This document shows positions 11,107 through 23,647 of a stretch of DNA of 64,000 bases, in pieces. Origin of the DNA: Bidens hawaiensis (lineage: Eukaryota > Streptophyta > Magnoliopsida > Asterales > Asteraceae); the NCBI GenBank assembly GCA_021521415.1, contig JAIQDT010003856.1, positions 124,001 to 188,000 of the forward strand, read 5' to 3'. Under the pieces are notes generated by a model that saw only the letters and a list, made by a program, of their open reading frames with translations, was not told the origin of the DNA and searched no databases. A program made the position numbers and the translations under genes. Within the stretch, counting starts at the first letter, position 1. Each line of letters starts with the position of its first letter.

Positions 11107-12215
11107 TGTTGGTGCTCGATTTACACTTGATTTGGTGTTTCAATTGTTATTGTTATTAAGTTTTTCGGTTTTACAGTTTTTGAATCGATTTTGGTTTGAA
11201 TTGGTTGAATTATGGATGAATTGGATTGAATTCGTGTTGGTTAAGGTTTTGTAGAGGTTCGGATTAGAGGAATTGAGATTTGAGTGGTTTGATATTGATT
11301 TCGGTTTAAGTCCGAAACAGGGGTGTGTTTTTGGTCAAATCGGATTGGTTATCGGGAATAATCGATTACGAGGATTGTGGTGTTGAAATCGCGAGGTGAT
11401 TACGAGGATTTTGGTAGGTTGATTGTGCGTTTTGGTTGAGTAACGAGATAGTATTACAGATTTGATATTTCTGGGTTGATCTTCATAAGTTCTGGAAAAT
11501 TATGTTGAATGTTTGAAGATTCAAAGATGAATCTGATTCGTTATCATCTTCCTGGTGATTCGCTATATGTTTATCTGTGATTCGTTATCAATTTTGCTAC
11601 TTCGCTATCTTGTTCGTTAACTAATTCGTGTGAGTTATTGGTTCGTGTTATCTAGTTTGCTATCTAGATTAACCGATTCGTGTGACACGTGTTCTTCTTG
11701 GGATTTGTGTCGTATCAACCTTTGCCACGTGGCATAAGGTGTCAGAGTTTGTTACAAATGGTTGTAACAACCTGATTCTCTATAGTGTGATTCGCTAATC
11801 CACTGTAGCTGATTCGCTAAGCATTCCTTAGTGATTAGTTAAGTTTATTTTGGCGATTCGTTACTGATTATCATCTGATTCGCTAAACTAATCCTTTGTG
11901 ATTCGTTTGGTCAATTCGTTAAGTTGACTTGTCATTCGTTATCTGTTTCGTCATTTGGTTGATTAACCTTATTTGTGATTCGTTAACTTTCAATCTTAAC
12001 TTCGTTAAGGCTTGATTCGCTATAACTGTTCACTGATTCGCTAACTTGACTTGTGATTCGCTAAACAAGTTTCTCATTCGTTAAGTTACTTCGCTACTGA
12101 TCAATCTTAACTTTGTTAAGAGTTGATTCGTTAAACACTGTTCACAGTTCGCTATAACTCTTCACAGTTTGTTAAATTTTATTTACACCCTTTAAATTTT
12201 TGAAACTTTTCAAAG
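11107..12215 (+). repeat. Long leader with an array of GATTCGYTA motifs
   Basis: This 1.1-kb untranslated leader precedes gag. From about 11530 to 12180 the motif TTCGCTA or TTCGTTA, often preceded by GA, recurs about twenty times, nearly all in the same orientation. No convincing ORF is present. The same core forms the hairpin stems in the LTR, so leader and LTR share a sequence vocabulary. Confidence 0.75.
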
Positions 12216-15200
12216 ATGGCTGGCATGTATGCATTAGCGTCTCAAAACATGTTAATGCAACAGATGTTGCAACTTGATACCGAGATAGGTTCGCATTCTA
12301 AATGTCCAAGATTGATGAAGTTCAGTGACTTTGCCAAGTGGGAACCTCGGTTTCGTGCACATTTGGGATCTGTTCATCCTGACTGCTCATATTGTCTTGA
12401 TGAAGTTTATGTTGCACCAATGATTGGTGATGATACTATTGGATATACTCCTAAAGTTGTTTCTCAATATTCACAAGAAGAGAAGAAAACTTTAGAAATC
12501 GAGATAAAAGCCTATTCTACTCTGACTATGGCATTACCAGAAAATATCTTTCATCAAGTTGGTAGTATCAAGAGATGTGCGTCTTTATTTCAACATCTGC
12601 GTATGGGAAGCATGGGAAACACAGCTGAGAGTAAGAAAGTGATGCTCAAGTTTCAGTTTCAGTTTTGAAACTTTAATCTATTGAAGGGAGAAACAGTTGA
12701 AGAGATGACTACAAGATTTAGTCATTTAATTGCTGAAATGGACAAGATGAAAATGGAAATCTCTGAAAGGGATAAAATTGACACTATTAAAAGTGTGCTT
12801 CCAAGTTCCTACTCAACATTTCTAATGGTTTTGAAAGAGAATGATTATTTTGTGAATGAAGACTTGACGGCACTTGAATTCCTACAAAAGATCGAAGCTA
12901 GAGAATACGATCTTAAGTGTCAAAAATCCTCCAAAGAAAATCAAGATCCAGCTTTCTATGGTGGAAGTATGCCTCTCAGTTCAACGATCTCTCCAATCAC
13001 TGCTTTTCTTACTCATGCTGCAAGTGAACAAGAATCAAATATGGTTAATGATCCAAAAGTTTGTTTTTACTCTGCTGGTAATTCGGGTGGTTCTGGAAGT
13101 TCAACTAATACAAATCCGTTTGCTACACCATCTAGTGTTAATATGAAGGAAGCTGAGCAAAACTTTGCTTTTCTGACAGCTTTTATGTCTTCATATGAAA
13201 ACTTAGTGAGTAGTAAGATTGCCACAAGTGATTTAACAGATGAGGACTATGATCAGATAGATCCAGATGATCTAGAAATCATGGATTTAAAATGGAATAT
13301 GATTATGATCGTCCGTAAAGTTAAAAGATTCATGCAGAGAACTGGAAAAGATCTTCCAGCTTTAAACAAGAAGTTGGGTTTTGACAAATTAAAAGTAAAG
13401 TGTTATAATTGTCAATAATTTGGGCATTTCGCGAAGGAATGTGACAAACCAAGGAAAGAATACACTGTTCCTCGTGGTCAAAATCAAAATGTTTCTTCTT
13501 CATGAGGAAGTGATGCTGAAAAGAAATCATCTTCTTCTACAACACAAGCAATGTTAGAAGATGGAACTGATTGGTCACAACGGTTACTATGCAATGATGT
13601 TCAAGCAAATTTGGCTATGTTTGGATTACATAAAGATTGTCAAGATGCAAATGGTAGTGATATGTCTTTCGATAATGATTCTGGATCTGATTCTGATGAC
13701 TCTTGCGACAAGCCTTCTGAATCAATGTTTGCTCGCATGGCCAAGATCAATGAGGTTAGTAACTCTATTTCTGCTACTTCATTTGTTAAAGCATCATGTG
13801 TTGACTGTAAATCTAACAAATCTAAGTTAGAAGCATTGAAAAATCAAAATGATAGTCTAATAAGAGAAATTGCTTCTCTTAAGGATAATTATCGACAATC
13901 TCTTGAGTCTCAAATGAGATCTCGAGAAAAGATGGAAGCATTGTCGACAAGTAACCACGATCTCAAAGCCGAGTTATCTGTGAAAATGACCATTAATGAC
14001 CAAAAGTTTCAAGAGATTTTGAAACATCGTTCAAAGATAACTAAGCTTGAGAATGAGGTTCTTGAGTTGAAGAACAAATTGGGGAAATTTAGAAATTCAT
14101 CTTTTCTGTTGAATAAAATCATTGAGGTATCTGGAAAACAAAAGGATTCCAAGAAAGGTATTGGTTTTGTTGAAATTCCACCACCTTTTCATAATGATTA
14201 TAAAATTGATCCTTTTGCAAGAAAAGAAGAGGATTGATTCAAAAAGAATCTGTGATTTCTGAAAAACCTAAATTGGTTAAACCTGAAATTGTCAAACCCC
14301 AAGTTGCTCCTCAAAAATCTCATGTGGAAAGTAAACAGGTCTTTGTTGAAAATATTGACAAAGTGACTATTGAAGATGTGTTTGAACCTGAGATAATACA
14401 CAAGAATAAGAACATTCCTAGTTCTAATCATATTCTTTGCGAACCTCAATAGTTTGAGGAAGCTGTGAATGGTTCATTCAAATCTCAAGTGAACAAGGAA
14501 GAAATTGTGAAAACCAAACCAGTGAAGGCAAAGAAGTCAGTTAAACCAAAGATTTCTGACGAGGACTTAATGCGTTTCATTAATCCTCCGAGTTCTAAGT
14601 CTTCATCGGCTAGAGTTTTTAAGTTAAAAGGAATGGATACGATGTTCACTGAAAAAGATATTCCAATAAGTATTATCAAACTTGAACTTATTGTGAGTGT
14701 TTTTGTCAATGAAACTTCAAAAATTCAAGAACTTGAACGTGTGTATGCTCAAGCAAAAACATCAGTTCAATCTGACCCATTGACTAAGGCAAAACAACTT
14801 TTAAAACAAGCTAAGAAAATTAACTTTGTGAAGTCAACTGAGACAGATACACTAAAAAGTTTTTCGAACTGTTCTAATTTAGATTTTTATTTAAAGAAGA
14901 AATCTGAATTATCTGATGAGTTTGTTAAGAGCATGACTAAAAATGTGAGTAGCTTGAGTCATCATCAAACTTCTGGGTCATTCATTCCAAATACCTCGCA
15001 ACAACATCGTGTAGACATGCGAAGTTGTTTCTTATGCGGTCAACAGGGTCATGTTGTGAGGAATTGTAATCAACAGAACTATCAGAATCTTCATCCTTTT
15101 ATCAAGGACAAATCTAAGCCAATTCCATTGGTCAAGGAGATTTTGAAACGACCTGTGTCGTATGCTGATGATACTCATATTTTGTTCTCTAATGTGAATC

Positions 15201-15445
15201 CTCGGAAGGTTCTCCATGTCAATGAGACACATGGTCAAGTGAAATCAAAATTCATTCCAACTGAACCCATATGCCAGAACAAGAATTCAAACATTGTTCA
15301 GGCAGCTTACTTAAGACGAAAGTCTAGGAAGCCGGTAACTTATTCACAAGTGGCTGAACAACAGTTGAAATCTGTTAAAGTTAATGATCAAAGAGAAAAC
15401 CAAAAGGTGCCCAAGACTGAGGCCTGGGTTGCCTTTTTGAACTAA
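12216..15445 (+). pseudogene. Long copia gag with two zinc knuckles and a coiled coil (broken)
   Basis: Gag packages the RNA in virus-like particles. Start MAGMYALASQNML at 12216. The N-terminal part (12216-13400) looks like a UBN2-type copia gag (VEEMTTRFSHLI). A first zinc knuckle near 13396, CYNC...GHFAKEC, is interrupted by a TAA. An acidic segment and a heptad-rich coiled coil (about 13800-14110) follow, then a Lys-rich region and a second intact knuckle, CFLCGQQGHVVRNC (about 15026-15067). Breaks: TGA at about 12666, TAA at 13416, TGA at about 13503, a frameshift near 14237 and a TAG near 14450. Most segments share the same frame or differ by one shift, so the original product was about 1080 residues, unusually long for copia gag. 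Confidence 0.82.
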
Positions 15446-18400
15446 TCACTTTTGTTTGTTTGTAGGGTTCATCCAAGACCATCTCTAGTGAAAACTGGAT
15501 CATGGATAGCGGATGTTCTCGTCATATTACTGGAAATCTCAACCTCTTATCAAACGTAAGAAATATTCAAGGGGGTTATGTAGCGTTTGCAGGGAATTCT
15601 GGAGGCATGATCACACAAGAGGGTGAAGTTTCAAATGGTCACATTACGTTGGAGAAAGTAAATTATTGTGACAAAGTTGATCATAACTTATTGAGTGTAT
15701 CGCAAATTTGTGATAAAAAGTACACTATGATATTTACTGACAAAGAATGTCTTATCTTGAAACCGGGTTATGTTATTCCCGAGGACATGGTTGTCATGCG
15801 ATCACCACGATCAAATGATATTTATGTCTGAAATATGAGTTCTAAGGTATCCACATAGATCGAAACATGTTTTGTCTCGAAAGCAACCGAGAAAGACTCG
15901 ATTCTATGGCATCGTAGAATGGGTCACATACATGTTAGAAAGATGAATTATTTAATGGCAAATGACTTATTTGAGGGTGTCTCGTTAAAGAATTTTAAGT
16001 TATCCGATCACTGCGTTGCATGCAAAAAGGGCAAGCAGAAGAAGAAGACACATCCCTCTAAGTTATTGAATTCCATTGATACTCCTCTTGAATGACTTCA
16101 TATGGATTTGTTTGGTCCTGTGAATCGTGCGAGTATTTCTGGGGATTGGTATTGTCTTGTCGTGACTGATGATTATTCAAGATACTCTTGGGTGTTATTT
16201 ATGAGTTCGAAGGATCAAACACCGGTTTTGGTACAAAACCTTATTACTAAGATCGAATCACTGTATAAACAAAAGGTGAGGAGAATCCGAAGTGATAATG
16301 GTATTAAATTCAAAAACACTATATTGGATTTCTTTTGTATTCAAAAGGGAATTCACCGAGAATATAGTGTACCTTATGTACCTCAACAAAACGGTGTTGC
16401 TGAACGGAAAAATAGAACTCTGATTGAAGCTGCACGCACAATGCTCGCTGATTCTATGCTTCCTGTACACTTCTGGAATGAGGCAGTGAATACAGCTTGT
16501 TATACACTTAATCGAGTTCTAACTGTGAAACGAATCAAGAAGACAAGCTACGAGCTCTTAAATAAAAGAAAATCTAATTTAAAGTACCTGGAACCATTTG
16601 GGTGTCCGTGTACAATGTTGAAGAAGGATTCGGGTAAATTTGAAGAAAAAGCTATCGAAGGGTATTTTTTTGGGATATGCATCTCCAAAGAAAAGGGTTT
16701 TTAATTTCACATCTGGTTGTGTTGAAGAATGGTACCATGTGGACTGTCAAAAGTACACAACTCCTCCTCAAGGGAAAGGTCCAGACTGGATGTTTGACTA
16801 CGATAGTTTATTTAATTCATTTACTCCTTCGACTGAACACATTGACGAAGATCTGGTTCGAGCATACTTTGAAGATCATTTGACCATTCCAAGATTTTCA
16901 AGTTCTAATGATGTTGAAGCTCAATCAGATGCTCCAACTGAAGAACCTCAAGTTGTTTCTCCAGTTGCTATTGATAATGTTTCTACTTCTTCTGATGATG
17001 ATCAAGCTGAAGTTCAAGTTATTGATCTTGACAGTGATAATGTTTCATCTCTCGAGTTAGGTGAACATTACACTAACTTATTTGATAATGTTTTTGTTCC
17101 TGAGAATCCCACTCTTCGGGTTCATGGATATCATCCACAAGAAAACATCATTGGAGAACTTGATGTGGGCGTTCGTACACGTCATCAAGTTGCTTCATCA
17201 AGTGATAATAATATATTGTGTGCTTACACTAACTTACATTCTTCGGGAATTGTAAATCTTGCTAAATTCTATTGCTTTCTATATCAAGTTGAGCCAACGA
17301 CAGCTCGTAAGGCACTTGAAGATCCTTCTTGGGTAGAAGCTATGCAAGAAGAATTACAGCAATTTGCACGTTTGGGTGTTTGGGATCTTATTGATAAACC
17401 CGCTAGAGTCAAGAAAGCCATTCCGACTAAGTGGGTATTTAAGTGTAAGAAGGATGATCGTGGGGTAATTGTGAGAAACAAGGCACGTCTAGTGGTGCAG
17501 GGATTTCATCAACAATTACAATCGTGGGGTAATTGTTGATGATATTATTTTTAGGTCTACAAACGACACATTGTGTAAGGAGTTCGAGAAGTCCATGCAA
17601 ACAAAGTTCGAAATGAGTTCGATGGGAGAGATGAATTTCTTTTTAGGGTTGCAGGTTCATCAGTCTGCTCACGGAATTTTTATTCACCAGACTAAGTATG
17701 TGAACGACGTCTTGAGCCGATTCAAGATTACTGCCGGAAAAATCCCTTTTACTCCTCTTCCAGTAGGGCACAATTTATCACCGGATGAATTGGAGGATTT
17801 CGTTGATCCTACCCTCTATCGTGCCATGATTGGTTCTTTAATGTATTTAACGGCTTCTCGCCCTGATATTATGTTTGCTGTTTGTCTTTGTGCTAGGTAC
17901 CAAGCTAGTCCCCGGGTGACTCACCTGGCAGTGGTCAAACGTATTTTGCAATATCTACGGGGAAATCCTGACATCGGGTTATGGTATCCCAAAGATAATA
18001 CTTTCGATCTTACCGCTTACTCAGACTCAGATTATGGAGGATGCAAGATCAATTTCAAGTCTACTACTGCAGGATGTCAATTTTAGGAAACCGGCTTGTT
18101 TCCTGGCAGTGTAAGAAGCAGACAACGGTCTCCACTTCAACCACCGAAGCTGAGTATGTTGCAGCCTCGAGTTGCTGTTCCCAGGTTTTGTGGATACAAC
18201 AACATCTTCGCGACTACGATTTGAAGTTTCTTACTACTCCTATTTTGATTGATAATTCTACTGCTATTAGTATCACCAAGAATCCCGTACAACATTCTAA
18301 AACGAAACATATTGAAATTCGATATCATTTTATACGGGATTGCTATGAAAAGAAATTAATCGATCTTGAGAAAGTACATACTGATTTACAGAAAGCCGAT

Positions 18401-18493
18401 CTGTTTACTAAAGCTTTTGACAAAACGCGTTTTAAATTTTTGCTTGGTTTAAACGGATTGAAGACCCTCGCTGATATCCTTAAACAAAAATGA
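15446..18493 (+). pseudogene. Copia pol: protease, integrase, RT (deleted), RNase H
   Basis: Protease shows WIMDSGCSRHITG at about 15493. The pre-integrase HHCC zone is at about 15900-16050. The integrase core has D in MDLFGPV (about 16102), D in RSDNG (about 16290) and E in NGVAERKNR (about 16400). RT begins at about 17300 (EDPSWVEAMQEE, PTKWVFKCK, KARLVVQGF). It then jumps at about 17520-17540 straight to VDDIIF, the end of the YVDD region, so the central RT palm is deleted. RNase H follows (about 17990-18490: SDSDYGG, TTEAEYVA, KHIEIRYHFIRD, ADLFTKA). Integrase before RT defines copia. Stops near 15828 and 16093 and frameshifts near 16670, 17525 and 18075 add to the damage. Confidence 0.9.
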
Positions 18494-20950
18494 CTATCTT
18501 TATTTTCTGTCATATTATTCTTTTAAAATTTATTTTGGTTTTAGGGGGTGAAAATCTAGAAAATACAAAAAGAGTGTGTTTTTCGTTTATATAGATAAAA
18601 TCCAAAAACATTAAAAAAATTTCAAAATTCAAAAATATTGTGAATTCTGTTCTTTAATGTTTTTCTTTTAAATATTTAGAAAAACCAAAAACATTTTAAA
18701 ATTTTGAATAACCAAAAATAATGTGATTTATGTTTGTACAGAAAAATCCGAAAATCCAAAAAAAATTGTGAAGTTTATTTTGTTTATAAGAAAATTGAAA
18801 AAGACAAAAATATTGTGTTTTTAAAGTGTGTATAGAGAAAAACCAAAAAGATTTTTGCAGGCGATTTTAGATTATTTTCTCGCTGAAAATTATGTCGGTT
18901 ATTTAAGTTTGTGAAGCATGCTTGCATGTCTTGGTCCTATTATTCACTTGTGAATTGATGGTTAGCCATTTATTTATAAACTTAAGTTAACTAGGGCGAT
19001 TAAATTTACTTTTCTTTATTTTATGCTCCTCAAAATTTTGAGTTTTTGAAGCAAAAAGAGAACTTGATAGTACATTGATTATCTTGACCCCAAATCTAGC
19101 AAAAAGTAAGCTTAAAAGACTGTGTGCTTAATTGCATTGGTGCATTGGTTGGTCTTAAAACAACCCAGTAGAGTAAAGTATGTGATATAAACATAAAGAA
19201 ACCCCAAATTGAAAGAGGTGTTAGTCTCTAGCAAAAGTCTCGGTGAGAATGGCAGAAATGTAATAACCAGTCATACTCAAGCCTTATATTTGTTGATCAC
19301 CAAAATTAAAATAAAGAAAATAACAAGCGTTAGGATTCTGGACACTGTGAGTCTATATGCGGCTTAATCATCTGGGTATTCATAAGCATGAATATTTCAC
19401 TCGCTTTCTAGAGCAAACCCAAAGTCATTAAATTTGATCACTGCTGTACTTAGTACAAACTTCCAAATTACTGACTTGATCAAAATCCGCTGTTAGTCAT
19501 ACAATTGTTCCTCCCTTGCGTGCGTCTTAATACCAATAAGAAACGGACCCCAGGGGATACAATGTATGTAAGCCGATAGATGGACTCGTGCATACTCACT
19601 CACAGTAAAGGAAACTTGATGCATTGCTCAAAATTTCAAAATTGGTATCAAAAATTTTGATCAACAATATAATGGTTTAAGTCAAGTTGGGGTGATTTGG
19701 CAAAAATCAAATTAAGCTTGAACCGAGATTAGAGGCTGATAGTTTCTGATATTCTGTGCTTTAATTGAACAAATTAATCATATCACAAAAATACTTGAAT
19801 GTGTGTTATTAGATTTATGTGGATAACAATACCAATGACCGACTTATCGGCAGTCATAATATCGCTGAAATATAAAACTGTGATGGAAGGGCAATTTGGT
19901 CAATATGATTCTCTGCTCAAACTCAACAAAAATACAAAAATATATTTCGTTTGATAAATCATTGAAAAACACAAAAATATTATCTATTTTTATGATTCAG
20001 ATATTCTTTTGTAAATACATTCTTCATTCTTTAATTTTTTTTTACAAAATTCCAAAAAGATTTTCATTTTTTTTCTTTTTAAATATTTTTTTAAGTTATG
20101 TTTCGTAAAACTGAAACGTTTTTAAGGTATTTGTTTGCCGGGATAAAAAGATTCTCGATAACCTAATTTTTTTATTTATTTAATTATTTAATTATTTAAT
20201 TTAAAATTAAATAATAGATTATTTTTTATTAGAATCTAATTCGTTATTTATGGATAACAAACTAGGTGATTCTTTAGCGAACTAGCTTCTGGTTCACTCA
20301 CCTAATTCTCTTCCGCACTCTGTAACGAATCATCCCTTCGTTATGCATATTTAACGAATCATGACACGAATTATGTCTTGATTCGCTACCTTTAATTTAA
20401 CGAATCAAGTAGCGATTCTCCAACATAAGGTAACGAATTGAGTTAGCGAATGGGCTAATTCGTTAACTTTAATTTAAACAAATCGTCTGATTCGTACAAG
20501 TTGTACCTCGGGTTGTGTGCAAGGTTATATAAGACAAGAAAACAAACAGTTCTTCACTGTTCGCCTTCTTCCTTCACCTTAAAGTAACCTTATTCAAAAT
20601 TTTTCTCTGAAATTTCGATCTTCACATTTTGACATTTCTAAGATATCTTTGGATTCCTAAGGTAAAGATGTTTATGGCAATCTAATTTTCGTCAAAAATG
20701 GCTAAGATTTGATAGTTAAATTATGAAATGTTAAGGGTTTAAGGGTTTCCGAGTTTATAAACCCCATTTCGGTATAATTTGTGTTGACATACTTGTTAAT
20801 TTAGATATCATTGTGATCGGATTGTGATTCCGATACCCTTGGTGAACTCTAATCAACATTTGATTATTGTTTGTTGGGTTAATTATGTGTTCATGGTTTT
20901 GGTGTTTATGGTATGTTCGTTTAATCTAAGTATCTCGTGATGTCTCATTC
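18494..20950 (+). other. Noncoding spacer between copia pol and the accessory ORF
   Basis: I see no protein homology. The first 370 bp is A-rich with repeated AAAATCCAAAAA and ATTGTG-type segments. The middle (about 19080-19900) is unremarkable. At about 20230-20490 there is a third array of TTCGYTA/TARCGAA motifs in both orientations. A promoter-like stretch with TATATAAG (about 20525-20533) lies about 420 bp upstream of the accessory ORF, which could suggest a second transcript; this is inference. Confidence 0.55.
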
Positions 20951-22608
20951 ATGAGAATTACTCGGCCTCAAGGACCTGTTCAACCTGTTCACCCATCTGT
21001 ATACAACTTGCCATCAGGTCGTCGAACTGAAATGCTGCTAAATCTGCTACATCTATATGAAAATCAAATGGCAGCTGACCGTCAAACTCAAGAACGACTC
21101 ATGGAGAATCAACGACGAATGATGAGTTATATTTCTTTCTGTCAGAAGGAGACTAAGTCGTTGCGTACACATTGTTGAGTCTCAGGGGGTGAAATTAAAG
21201 GAACAAGAAGAGTTGATTTTACAATTAACTAGTAAAGAAGATGCCCTCAAGAAACTCAAGAATGACGATGATGATCCTGACGACTCTGATGCAGGAGGTG
21301 AGCCTAAACAATCGCATGGTTCATCCTCTGGTGCTGGTGTTAGTGGCGGTGATGATTCGAGCAAACAAATTATTATTTATCAAGATCCAACAGCTGCCAA
21401 GCCAATTGAAATGATTGCAGCTAACACAGCGATATTTGTTGATGGATCAGGGGTGGTTCATAGTGTGGTAAATAGAGATGAGATAGAGGTTGGTGAGTTT
21501 GTGGTTAGATCCTTGACACGGGAGCAGATTTAGATTCTGCTTGGGCTAAATGACGATCAGTTGACTGTTTTAGAGACTGAGCCCGATGTCGAAGTGATAA
21601 CTGAGGAGGATTTGGAAGTTGATCCATTGTTTATGAATACGGATTTTATTTATGAGAATGAGAAAATTGAGATGGAGGATGTGACTGTGATGAGTACCCG
21701 GACTTGTATCAACACACGAACGTTGATCAAGGTGCTCCGGTATTTAAGAAGAGGTGTTTAAAGAGACTGAGGATGAATTGGAAAAGGTTGTGCAGCGAAC
21801 AGTACCCTCACTCAAAGAAGTGACTGATGAGGACGTAGAAAGATGGTTCAAACGTCATAAAGTGGGTAAAATTATCAGTGCTTATCATTATGTAGATCAA
21901 GAAAGAAAAGATACTGCTGCTGCTTGGGTTAAGGCTAATCAGGTGACTACCTTCAAGACCGTTTCTAAGGTACATGGTGATATTGTCTCCTGGCTCTCTG
22001 ATTCTGACCTTAAAGTATGTATACTCAAGTGGGAAAATGGTGTCCAGTATTATGAGAAGATAATGGATGTTCTTACATTGCCGCGGTGGGATGTTCGTAC
22101 CCTCGTGAGACGTCCATTTATCAATCGTGGGGGTTACCGAACAGCTGAGTGGTTTCACCAACACTTACTGTTCAAGGTCAATCATGGCTTCAAATTCTTC
22201 AAGCCCCAGGTCCCAAGACGTAAGCGCATTGATGAGATTGATCCAAGGACCGGCTGGAAGAAACTTGTCTTGAAAGTGAAGCCGCCAAAGACGATGAAAA
22301 AGGTTCATGTGAAGACAATGCCTCAAGATATTTATCTGTCTTTCAACCGTTGGTACTATGATAATCGTACTGGCGAGGCCGTTATTGTTCGTGGTCGAGG
22401 ACTGCAGACCGAGCTTATCAAGATATTCGACCCGATGTGGTTGGTTAATTTATCAGAGACAGACAATGATGTGCTACACAGGATGCAGATTTTGATCGAG
22501 CGCCAAGAAGATTACGACCTGGCTATGCAATTCCAACGGGTCGTTCATGTGTGTCATGAACATGGAATTCATAGTTGCAGAGACTGGCAGTCCAAGCGCT
22601 TCAAATAA
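20951..22608 (+). pseudogene. Accessory ORF region 3' of copia pol, function unknown
   Basis: Three coding segments reconstruct about 550 residues: 20951-21178 (polar, coiled-coil-like, starts MRITRPQGPVQ), 21189-21761 (acidic DDDDPDDSD tract, Ser/Gly linker, one in-frame TAG at about 21531) and 21754-22608 (284 uninterrupted residues, basic, Trp-rich, with WFKRHKVGKI, KVKPPKTMKKVHVK and DPMWLVNLSE). There are two frameshifts and one stop, a decay level like that of gag and pol, so it was probably once coding. I recognise no domain. I see no signal peptide or membrane segment, which argues against a classical envelope protein. The basic C-terminal part could bind nucleic acid; that is only a guess from composition. 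Confidence 0.6.
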
Positions 22609-22628
22609 GTTAAAGACAAAGAGCTCAA

Positions 22629-22642
22629 GACGAGGGGGTGTC
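22629..22642 (+). other. Polypurine tract of the copia element
   Basis: A purine-rich run, AAGACGAGGGGGTG, ends two bases before the 3' LTR (22643). Confidence 0.78.
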
Positions 22643-23150
22643 TGTTAGTGCACGGTTTTGCGTCTAGAGTCTTTGTATTTATCGTTAACGTTATTGTTTA
22701 TTAATTAATGTAATAATTAATGTTTATTATTATCTAGTTCGCTAAGTTAAAGGCTAGTTCGCTACGGGATGTTAGCAAACTAGACAAATAATGTATTCCC
22801 TCCTGATTCGTTAGGGGATGTTAACGAATCAGGGGGTGTTTCGCTATGTTAATTTATGTAACGAAGGGGAAGCTGGTTCGCTAGGGGATGTTAGCGAACC
22901 AGATCACCTTCTATATATAGTGAACTACTGTTCACTTTTAATGTAAGTTTTGAAAAGAGTTTTTGAGTGTTAACCAATTGCTCTCTCTCAAGCTTCACCT
23001 TAACATTATTCATCTAATATATTGATAATATATACACATACATAACACTAAATCAAGGTTAATTATGAGCTAGATCCTTAATAGTACTAATCGGATATTC
23101 ACAGATCTGAGATCTGTTAATGTTATTGATTGGTAATCCGGGCTTCAACT
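22643..23150 (+). repeat. 3' LTR of the copia element
   Basis: It has the same 508-bp length as the 5' LTR. The last base is T where the 5' copy has A (CAACT versus CAACA). Hairpin 2 is better paired here (TTCGTTA against TAACGAA) than in the 5' copy. Confidence 0.93.
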
Positions 23151-23647
23151 GGTTATTAATATAAATTCTTAAATAGTTACATTTTAAACCTTGAACTTTT
23201 TTGTTTACTTTTTGCAACAATTATTTTGTTTAAAGATCTCCAAGACAACCTTTCTAAATCCAATACTTTCTTTTATTTAGGCTTCATACGTTAAACCCGT
23301 CGTTCCGGCAAATCTCCAAATTAGCAACTTTCAAGTTTATTACTTGAACGTGAGTAACTTCATACCCCGTTTTCTATCTTTTGTTTTGGGGGTTACATTT
23401 CATGTTGTCTAAACTAAATGTTTTATACTTGGGTCTTAAACCACAAACGTTGTTGTATACTTTACTTGAATAATTGCTCGATTTGGTGTTCAATGCTTAT
23501 TTGCCTATGTGTGTTATCGCTTTTGGATGATGGAACTATAAATCCTTGACCATTTGGCAACCCCTCATGGAAAGGTATCGTTAACGTAATGAAATTAACG
23601 ATAACTATAAATCCTAAACTATTTGGCTTCCCCTTATAGTTGGGTGT
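23151..23647 (+). repeat. 3' LTR of the host gypsy element, middle segment
   Basis: This segment lies between the copia element (ends 23150) and the young gypsy element (starts 23648). It starts with the copia target duplication GGTTA (23151-23155, partner 10580-10584) and ends with GGTGT (23643-23647, partner 34531-34535). It contains an inverted repeat with perfect 9-bp arms, TATCGTTAA and TTAACGATA (23576-23603). Confidence 0.8.

Larger units (their letters stand above)
10585..23150 (+). mobile_element. 12.6-kb Ty1/copia element with a 3' accessory ORF (Sirevirus-like layout)
   Basis: Two 508-bp LTRs (10585-11092, 22643-23150) differ at about 13 sites, roughly 2.6 percent. The 5-bp target duplication GGTTA (10580-10584 and 23151-23155) is perfect. 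An initiator-Met primer site, a very long gag, copia-order pol (protease, integrase, RT, RNase H), a 2.4-kb noncoding spacer, an extra ORF region and a polypurine tract follow in order. Large size plus extra coding sequence downstream of pol recalls Sireviruses, but I cannot confirm the clade. In-frame stops, frameshifts and a deletion in RT make it defective. It sits in the 3' LTR of the host gypsy element. Confidence 0.93.

Noticed and set aside
20951..22608. Envelope-like gene in the copia element
   Set aside because: No signal peptide, transmembrane segment or fusion-peptide-like stretch is visible, so I only call it an accessory ORF of unknown function.
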